DNA of 10,378 nt from UBA6176 sp041688515 (GTDB lineage: Bacteria; Verrucomicrobiota; Verrucomicrobiia; Limisphaerales; UBA9464), in contig JBDNHZ010000104.1 in the NCBI GenBank assembly GCA_041688515.1, forward strand, positions 1-10,378, given 5' to 3'. Position 1 is the stretch's first letter. Each line of letters opens with the position of its first letter. A model generated the notes under the pieces. That model was not told the origin of the DNA. It saw nothing but the letters and a program-made list of their open reading frames with translations, and made no database searches. Positions 5,143-10,378 of the stretch are shown piece by piece. A program made the translations under genes and the position numbers.

Positions 5143-6750
5143 ATGAGTACACCGATCCTGGTCCACCCCACTCTCGCCGGAGCCATTGCTGCCGCCGCGC
5201 CCCTGCTCCTGATCGCCTTCGGGCTGGTTCCTCTGCGCCTCCTGGGGCGCCTCCACCGCGGCGGGGCGGGGTTGGGGGTGTTGGTCGCCTCGGTCGCTTT
5301 CCTCTCGGCCCTCACGGCTGCGGTCCTTGCGTTCACCTCCGGAAGCGTCCATTGGCGGTGGCTGGATCTCGGAGGATTCGGGCTGGGCGTCTGGGTGGAT
5401 CGCCTGTCCTCCGTGGTGCTGGTGTTGGTCGCTTTTCTGACCGCGGTGGTCTCCCGCTTCTCGCAGACCTACCTGGCCGGTGATCCGGGACAGGCCCGAT
5501 TCGTCCGGTGGCTGCATGTTACCTCGGGCTCGGTCCTCGCGATGATCGTCTCGGACAATCTGGCTCAGCTTTTTCTGGCCTGGGTGGCGACCAGTCTCGG
5601 TCTGCATCAACTGCTGATCTTCTTTCCTGGGCGTCCGTCCGGCCTTCTGGCGGCCCGGAAGAAGTTTGTCGTGAGCCGTCTGGGTGACCTCTGCCTGCTT
5701 CTGGCGATGGGTCTGATCTGGGCCCAGTTCGGCACCTGGGATTTCGAGGCGCTGTTCCGGGCGGCCGATGGGTTGCATCGAACCGGAGTGGGCGGGGCAA
5801 TGGTGCGGGTTCATGGGATCGGATTCCTTCTCGTCGCGGCGGCCGTGCTCAAGTCTGCCCAGTTTCCCTTTCACGGATGGCTTCCGGATACCATGGAGAC
5901 GCCGACTCCGGTTTCAGCGCTGATGCACGCGGGAATCATCAATGCGGGAGGGTTCCTGATCCTGCGACTGCAACCGTTGGCCAGCCTGTCGCCTGAAGCG
6001 ATGCTGACGCTGGCGGGGGTCGGTGGAATCACGGCGCTGTTCGGGTCGGTGGTGATGCTGACCCAGGCCAGCGTGAAGCGAGCGCTGGCGTTTTCCACGG
6101 TGGCCCAGATGGGATTCATGATGCTCGAATGCGGTCTGGGAGCCTACTCGCTGGCGCTGCTCCACCTCGTCGCGCACTCGCTCTACAAGGCGCATGCCTT
6201 TCTCTCCAGTGGCACCGCAGTCGGCCTCCGGACCGAGTGGCCGCGCAAGGTAGGCGGCGAGGATGCCTGGCTGCCGGCGCTCCCGTTGGCCGGCGTCACC
6301 GCCTTCGGGACGGTGCTGGGAGTCGGCTCCGCACTGGGCGGCCAAGGGGCCGGCGATCCGGCGTCCCTGCTGCTGTCGGGGATTCTGGCCCTTTCACTGG
6401 CCCACGTACTCGCGGTCCTGTGGCGGTCGAAGCCGGGGTTCCTCCTGTGGTGCGGCGGAACGTTGGGAGCGGCAGGGATCGCCGTGGCCTACTTTGTCCT
6501 CCACGGGGCGGTGGAACGGTGGCTGGCTCCGGCGTTGTCGGTCCGGCCGGGTCCACTCTCCGCGATCGCCACCCCGATGTTCTTGCTCCTGATGGCGGCG
6601 TTCTCCGGGGTGGTCGTGCAGCAAGCCGTGCTTCCGCGGTTCGCGAACACCGGCTTCTTGCGGAGGCTGTATGTTCACGCCCGGAACGGATTTTACTTCA
6701 ACACCCTCGCCAACCGATGGGTCGGCACGTTCTGGCGGATGAATGGCTGA
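5143..6750 (+). CDS. dabB: DabB: NuoL/MrpA-like membrane subunit of the DAB inorganic-carbon pump
   Basis: The product is 535 residues from the first in-frame ATG; a TGA stands directly before it. It is a polytopic membrane protein of the proton-conducting transporter family (NuoL/NuoM/MrpA, PF00361), with hydrophobic segments almost throughout. The family core is plain: LKSAQFPFHGWLPDTMETPT contains Lys237 and His244, LMHAGIINAGG contains His262, SVKRALAFSTVAQMGFM contains Lys312 and SLYKAHAFLSSG contains Lys349. The Glu of the 'FFWEGVGL' helix of complex I NuoL is not present; the equivalent reads LAWVATSLGLHQLL. The long lateral helix of NuoL is also missing. Its partner is the next gene, dabA, 23 bases downstream. 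In the DAB system this subunit is thought to couple cation flow to vectorial CO2 hydration by DabA. It is not a complex I subunit here, as no nuo genes flank it. Confidence 0.9.
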   Translation: MSTPILVHPTLAGAIAAAAPLLLIAFGLVPLRLLGRLHRGGAGLGVLVASVAFLSALTAAVLAFTSGSVHWRWLDLGGFGLGVWVDRLSSVVLVLVAFLTAVVSRFSQTYLAGDPGQARFVRWLHVTSGSVLAMIVSDNLAQLFLAWVATSLGLHQLLIFFPGRPSGLLAARKKFVVSRLGDLCLLLAMGLIWAQFGTWDFEALFRAADGLHRTGVGGAMVRVHGIGFLLVAAAVLKSAQFPFHGWLPDTMETPTPVSALMHAGIINAGGFLILRLQPLASLSPEAMLTLAGVGGITALFGSVVMLTQASVKRALAFSTVAQMGFMMLECGLGAYSLALLHLVAHSLYKAHAFLSSGTAVGLRTEWPRKVGGEDAWLPALPLAGVTAFGTVLGVGSALGGQGAGDPASLLLSGILALSLAHVLAVLWRSKPGFLLWCGGTLGAAGIAVAYFVLHGAVERWLAPALSVRPGPLSAIATPMFLLLMAAFSGVVVQQAVLPRFANTGFLRRLYVHARNGFYFNTLANRWVGTFWRMNG

Positions 6751-6773
6751 ACCTTCGGAAACCTATCTCCCCC

Positions 6774-9323
6774 ATGAATACCGAAACTCTTGATTCCCCC
6801 GATGTCGCGCACCGGATTCCGGACTCCGCCCCACCTGAGATCCGGCAATCGATCGACGATGCCTGCCGGCGCATCCCTCCGTTGTGGCCGTTGGATCGCT
6901 TCGTGGCGGTAAATCCCTTCGTGGGAATGAGCGATCGACACTTCATCGAAGTGGCGACGCTGCTGGCGCGGAATGCCCACGGTGAAATCCTGCCGCCGGC
7001 CGTGGATCTGATCGCTCGCCTGGAAGCGGCGGGGGTTCATGACGGGGAAATCGCCACTGCCGCCAAGGCGGTGGCAGGGTCGTTGCCGCCGGACATCCGG
7101 GGCTTGATCCGCTTTCGCGATGGGGCGGGGCTGAGGCGTGCCCTGACCCAGGACCCCGGGGATCCGGCGGCCATGCGGATCCTTTCGGTGGCAGATTGCC
7201 TTGCGGCCGATGGCCGGGGTGGCTGGGACCGGTTCGTCGTCGATGAGATCTCCAAGTGGTGCTCCTCCTACCTGGACCAGGGGCAATCGGCCTGGTCGAT
7301 GCCCGGGCGGGATCAGGGGTTGTATCGGGCGTGGAAGGAGATCGCGGCCCTGGACCTCAATCCGGACTGTGCCGGACTGCCTCAGCTTCGGCCTCTGGTT
7401 CGGGAACTGCCCGATGATGCCTTCGACGCCATCCAATTCCTGTTGGAGGAACTGGAGGTGGACGGCGCGGTTGCGGTCGAGTTCCTGCATCGGCAGTTGC
7501 TTTCGATCGCCGGGTGGAGTGGAGCGATCCAGTTCCGGGTCCGTGAGTCCCACGCGGCGGAGCGGTTGGATGATTCCCTCACCCAGTTGGCGGCGGTTCG
7601 ACTCGCCTATGACGTGGCCTTGTTTCGGCTGGCAGGCGCTGGATTCCTTGCGCGATGGCGGGCGAACACGGCGACCGCGGCGAGGGCGGTCCCGCCCAGT
7701 GAAATCCTCCTGGCCCGACTGGTGGCGCAGGAGGCGCTTGAACTTCGTTTTCAGGATGGCTTGATCGCTGGGATCCGGAAGGCACCGGCTTCAGTGGTCG
7801 GTGAGCCGGGCCGACCCTCTCTGCAGGCGGTCTTCTGCATCGACGTTCGTTCGGAGGTTTACCGTCGTCAGTTGGAGGCTCCGGCGGAAGGCATTCAAAC
7901 GCTGGGGTTTGCCGGATTCTTCGGCATGCCAATTCAAAACCATCCGGGTGACGGGGTGCCTGGAGAAGCGCGGTGTCCGGTGTTGTTGACCCCGAAATTC
8001 GCCGTCCGGGAAGTGCGGTGCGGCAGCCCCCGGGATCGGGGGTTGAAGACCAGTGGAAATGCCACCCTGGGAAAGCAGGCCCGGGAAGCGATGGAAGTGT
8101 TCAAGACCTCGGCGGTGTCCTGCTTCCCCTTTGTCGAGACGCTGGGAATGTGGTTCGGAGCCGAAATCGCCCAGGCGGTCGTCCGGTCTGAGCTGTCCGG
8201 AGCCCCGGAGCGGTCTCCGGAGGGGAAGACCACGATGGATCTTTCGAGGGAAGCCGGGTCGACGGCGGAACCCGTGTTTGGGATCGATCTCCCGGACCAG
8301 ATCGCCTTGGCCGAGGGCGCGCTGCGAAACATGGGACTGATCGATGGCTTTGCCCGGGTGGTCCTGCTCTGCGGTCATGGAAGTTCCACGGCAAACAATC
8401 CCTACGCCTCTGCCCTCGCCTGTGGCGCGTGCGGGGGTTATCCCGGTGACGCCAACGCCAAGGTGGCCGTCGCCATCCTCAACCAGCCTGTCGTGCGCGA
8501 GGGTCTGCGGGCGCGAGGAATCCTTGTGCCGGACGACACCCTCTTTCTGGCCGGGTTGCATGACACCGCGACCGACGAGGTGGCGGTGTTCGGTCTCGAC
8601 GAGTTGCCCCCTGGAGTCGGCGCGGACGTCGACCGGATCCGGGGATGGCTGGAAGGCGCCTCGCGGGACGCCCGCCGCCAGCGCGCTCCTGCTCTGGGCC
8701 TGGGTGGAAGCGGTCAGCGGGAATTGGATCAGAAGATTTTCCGGCGTGCGCAGGACTGGGCCGAGGTCCGGCCGGAATGGGGATTGGCCGGCAACGCCGC
8801 CTTGGTCGCCGCTCCCAGGTCACGCACCCGGCATCTGGATCTGGGCGGACGGGTCTTCCTGCACGACTACGACGCGGATCGCGATCCCACCGGTTCCGTG
8901 CTGGAGTTGATCCTGTGCGCCCCGGTGGTGGTGGCGAGTTGGATCAACCTTCAGTACTACGCCTCGACCGTGGACAACCGCACCTTCGGGAGTGGCGACA
9001 AGGTGCTTCACAACGTGGTGGGAAGATTCGGCGTCTGGCAGGGCAACGCCGGGGATCTCCAGGTGGGATTGCCCATGCAGTCGCTCCATGACGGCACCCG
9101 TTGGGTGCATGAACCGCTCCGCCTCAGTGTCGTGATTGAGGCCCGTTGTGAGGCGGTCGATGCCGTGTTGCAGGCCCATCCGGAGGTCGCAGTCCTGTTC
9201 GACAACGCCTGGATCCACCTCCTGCTGATCGAGCCCCGGGGCACGACGGTCTGGCGTCACGCCGGGCCGTCCCGATGGGACGAGGTGCCGGCCCGGGGCG
9301 AAGCCGACGGTGGGAACTCCTGA
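6774..9323 (+). CDS. dabA: DabA: DUF2309/UPF0753 zinc protein of the DAB inorganic-carbon pump
   Basis: The product is 849 residues, within the usual range for the family, from the ATG at 6774. The frame is open further upstream inside dabB, but the DUF2309 N-terminus (PPLWPLDRFVAVNPFVGMSD) begins only after this ATG. The beta-carbonic-anhydrase-like centre is complete: Cys355 and Asp357 in VFCIDVRSE, His535 in CGHGSSTANNPYASALACG and Cys550 in that same segment. The His-Cys spacing of 15 equals that of Halothiobacillus DabA (His524/Cys539). KTSAVSCFPFVE and HDYDADRDPTGSVLELI are further family blocks, and FGSGDKVLHNVVGRFGV, ending in LFDNAWIHL, completes the C-terminal part. DabA sits on the cytoplasmic face bound to DabB. 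It is proposed to hydrate CO2 to bicarbonate in one direction, driven by an ion gradient. Co-transcription with dabB is likely. Confidence 0.94.
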   Translation: MNTETLDSPDVAHRIPDSAPPEIRQSIDDACRRIPPLWPLDRFVAVNPFVGMSDRHFIEVATLLARNAHGEILPPAVDLIARLEAAGVHDGEIATAAKAVAGSLPPDIRGLIRFRDGAGLRRALTQDPGDPAAMRILSVADCLAADGRGGWDRFVVDEISKWCSSYLDQGQSAWSMPGRDQGLYRAWKEIAALDLNPDCAGLPQLRPLVRELPDDAFDAIQFLLEELEVDGAVAVEFLHRQLLSIAGWSGAIQFRVRESHAAERLDDSLTQLAAVRLAYDVALFRLAGAGFLARWRANTATAARAVPPSEILLARLVAQEALELRFQDGLIAGIRKAPASVVGEPGRPSLQAVFCIDVRSEVYRRQLEAPAEGIQTLGFAGFFGMPIQNHPGDGVPGEARCPVLLTPKFAVREVRCGSPRDRGLKTSGNATLGKQAREAMEVFKTSAVSCFPFVETLGMWFGAEIAQAVVRSELSGAPERSPEGKTTMDLSREAGSTAEPVFGIDLPDQIALAEGALRNMGLIDGFARVVLLCGHGSSTANNPYASALACGACGGYPGDANAKVAVAILNQPVVREGLRARGILVPDDTLFLAGLHDTATDEVAVFGLDELPPGVGADVDRIRGWLEGASRDARRQRAPALGLGGSGQRELDQKIFRRAQDWAEVRPEWGLAGNAALVAAPRSRTRHLDLGGRVFLHDYDADRDPTGSVLELILCAPVVVASWINLQYYASTVDNRTFGSGDKVLHNVVGRFGVWQGNAGDLQVGLPMQSLHDGTRWVHEPLRLSVVIEARCEAVDAVLQAHPEVAVLFDNAWIHLLLIEPRGTTVWRHAGPSRWDEVPARGEADGGNS

Positions 9324-9384
9324 AAACGGGAGTCCGAGTTTACGGGATCCGTCCCCGAACGGGTGGCTGCGTCCGGAGAAAACC

Positions 9385-9412
9385 TGTAACCGCGGGCGAC
9401 CGGATCAGGTCA
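9385..9412 (+). promoter_or_regulatory. candidate ECF-sigma promoter
   Basis: TGTAACC (9385-9391) is followed after 17 bases by GTCA (9409-9412). An AAC-containing -35 with a GTC-type -10 at about this spacing is the pattern of ECF (extracytoplasmic function) sigma promoters. Transcription would begin about 45-50 bases before the ATG of the next gene at 9468. It lies 62 bases past the dabA stop. It is a motif match only; no sigma factor gene is in the window. Confidence 0.4.
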
Positions 9413-9467
9413 GCCGTGTTAAGCAGTCAACGTCGGCGAAACACAAGCGTTCGTAACACTCCAGTCC

Positions 9468-10052
9468 ATGAAATCCCTGTCACGTATCCTGTCGGTCGCG
9501 GCCCTGGGTGCCGCGGTGGTCCTCACCAGCCTGACGGCATCCGCACAGGATGCCGACGGCGACAACGGCGGCGGCCGCCGCAACCGCGGCGGTGGCCAAG
9601 GCGGCCAGGGCGGGGGTCCTGGTGGCGGCGGCAACTGGGATCCGGCCCAGATGCGTCAGCGGATGGCGGAGCGGATGCGCGAACAGTTCGCCGTCAAGGA
9701 TGACGCCGAGTGGAAGCTGATTTCCGAGCGGATCGAGAAGGTGAGCGACGTCCGCCGCGAGATGGGTGGCCGCGCCGGCATGATGATGATGATGGGCGGC
9801 CGCGGAGGCGGGCCCGGTGGGGCGGGTGGAGGCCGCGGCGGAGCGGGGGGCGAAGTGAACCCGGAGCAGGACGCCTTGCAGAAGGCGATCGAGTCCAATG
9901 CCCCGGCGGATGAGATCAAGGCCAAGCTCGCCAAGTACCGCGCTTCGCAGAAGGAGAAGGAAGCCAAGCTCGCCAAGGCCCAGGATGAACTGCGCCAGGT
10001 GCTCTCCGTGAAACAGGAAGGCACGGCAGTCCTGATGGGCCTGCTCAAGTAA
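9468..10052 (+). CDS. small secreted glycine-rich protein of unknown function
   Basis: The product is 194 residues from the ATG at 9468. A signal peptide spans residues 1-26 (Lys2, Arg6, hydrophobic core, Ala-Ser-Ala before Gln27). The mature protein has four parts: a Gly/Arg/Asn-rich run (about 34-55), a helical segment with DPAQMRQRMAERMREQF and DDAEWKLISERIEKV, a second Gly-rich run that includes five consecutive Met codons, and a charged C-terminal helix rich in Lys, Glu and Ala ending VLMGLLK. I recall similar proteins, often with the DDAEWK-type motif, from verrucomicrobia, but no function. The charged helices loosely recall periplasmic Spy/CpxP-like or metal-stress proteins; this is weak. 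It has its own candidate ECF promoter upstream and an intrinsic terminator downstream, so it is probably a single-gene unit. Confidence 0.8.
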   Translation: MKSLSRILSVAALGAAVVLTSLTASAQDADGDNGGGRRNRGGGQGGQGGGPGGGGNWDPAQMRQRMAERMREQFAVKDDAEWKLISERIEKVSDVRREMGGRAGMMMMMGGRGGGPGGAGGGRGGAGGEVNPEQDALQKAIESNAPADEIKAKLAKYRASQKEKEAKLAKAQDELRQVLSVKQEGTAVLMGLLK

Positions 10053-10080
10053 GCCCGGATCCCACCACGATTCCTTCCAT

Positions 10081-10102
10081 GGGGCGCTACGGCGCCCCTT
10101 TT
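10081..10102 (+). terminator. intrinsic terminator with cUACGg tetraloop
   Basis: A perfect 7-bp stem GGGGCGC (10081-10087) / GCGCCCC (10092-10098) closes the loop TACG, forming a C(UACG)G tetraloop of the very stable UNCG class. TTTT follows directly (10099-10102). It lies 28 bases after the stop of the glycine-rich protein gene and only 12 bases before the next start codon, so it separates the two transcription units or attenuates read-through. Confidence 0.8.
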
Positions 10103-10114
10103 CCGACTCTTCCC

Positions 10115-10378
10115 ATGCCTGGCGAATCCACCCCCGACACCCTGCTGGACCTGATGGTGGCCGAGCGACAGTTGTCGGAGACGGACGCCCGGCTCCTGCG
10201 CGAGGGTCTACCCGGCGGCCCGGATCTTTCGAGCGAGGCTGGGATCCTGCGCTGGTTGGCTTCGGAGTATTCGGTGGGGTTCGATCCCCTCGACCGGATC
10301 GATCCCGACAAGGAACTGCTGTCGCGGTTCCCGGCCCGGATCCTGTTGAAGGAAGAATTGCTCCCGTTGCGGCGGGAG
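10115..10378 (+). CDS. GspE/PilB-family secretion or pilus ATPase, N-terminal part
   Basis: The frame opens with the ATG at 10115 and is still open at the right edge, giving 88 residues. The part seen is the N-terminal GspE/MshE-type domain (PF05157): a leucine-rich helix (TLLDLMVAERQLSETDARLL), then ILRWLASEYSVGF and LLSRFPARILLKEELLPL at 68-85. The last segment matches the 'L...P..la....vlPl' pattern that precedes the ATPase core in GspE/PulE/PilB proteins. The Walker motifs would lie beyond the window. These cytoplasmic hexameric ATPases power type II secretion or type IV pilus assembly. There is no Shine-Dalgarno site; the terminator hairpin ends 12 bases upstream. The family call is fairly sure; which machine it serves cannot be told. 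Confidence 0.72.
   Translation, partial: MPGESTPDTLLDLMVAERQLSETDARLLREGLPGGPDLSSEAGILRWLASEYSVGFDPLDRIDPDKELLSRFPARILLKEELLPLRRE

Noticed and set aside
5124..5483. Upstream out-of-frame ATG with a good AGGAG (5111-5115) before dabB
   Set aside because: The product is Arg/Pro-rich without motifs and overlaps dabB for over 300 bases. A translational-coupling role cannot be excluded but nothing supports it.
5143..6750. Subunit L of respiratory complex I or an Mrp antiporter subunit
   Set aside because: No other nuo or mrp genes flank it, its C-terminal lateral helix is absent, and the next gene is dabA, its defining partner.
6129..6773. Upstream extension of the dabA frame inside dabB
   Set aside because: The 215 extra codons are Arg/Gly/Pro-rich and overlap the conserved dabB 3' part; the DUF2309 N-terminus begins after the ATG at 6774.
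1..10378. tRNA, rRNA, CRISPR arrays and insertion-sequence transposases
   Set aside because: I looked on both strands and saw no regularly spaced repeats, cloverleaf-like genes, rRNA segments or transposase motifs.

Overview
The window (about 65% G+C by eye) looks like chromosomal DNA from a bacterium of the Planctomycetes-Verrucomicrobia group, most likely a verrucomicrobium of the Pedosphaera/Limisphaera type. This rests on the style of the genes: an RHS remnant, a secreted ThuA-like protein, a glycine-rich secreted protein with an Asp-Asp-Ala-Glu-Trp-Lys motif, weak or absent Shine-Dalgarno sites, and intergenic spaces filled with short palindromic repeats. It is recognition from memory, not a database result.

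Layout. Positions 2-358 are the 3' part of an RHS/YD-repeat gene that breaks off inside its conserved core at a palindromic repeat. Positions 359-761 hold only repeats. Four genes on the minus strand follow in map order: a ThuA-like secreted protein (762-1739), panB (2013-2834), a GDP-mannose 3,5-epimerase-like enzyme (2861-3853) and a LysR-type regulator (4170-5054). The epimerase and panB are 26 bases apart and probably co-transcribed. The thuA-panB and epimerase-lysR gaps each carry a copy of the same 39-base hairpin repeat. The second gap also holds a perfect 28-bp palindrome.

The centre of interest is 4170-9323. The LysR-type gene is divergent from a two-gene operon, dabB (NuoL/MrpA-like membrane protein) and dabA (DUF2309/UPF0753, beta-carbonic-anhydrase-like zinc protein). 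Together these encode a DAB-type energy-coupled inorganic-carbon (CO2 to bicarbonate) accumulation complex. All four DabA metal/active-site residues are present at the expected spacing. The lysR-dabB gap is locally AT-rich and contains TCA-N7-TCA-N7-TGA, which fits the TNA-N7-TNA pattern bound by CbbR-type LysR regulators. No RuBisCO, carboxysome or carbonic anhydrase gene is visible here, so DAB may serve anaplerotic carboxylation or pH balance instead of autotrophy; this is inference.

The right end (9324-10378) has a candidate ECF-sigma promoter, a small secreted glycine-rich protein of unknown function, an intrinsic terminator with a cUACGg loop, and the N-terminus of a GspE/PilB-family ATPase that runs off the window.

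No wholly new system is evident. The most noteworthy points are the self-contained LysR-DAB locus with its putative operator, the 28-bp palindrome, the recurring hairpin repeat, and the RHS gene broken at a repeat.
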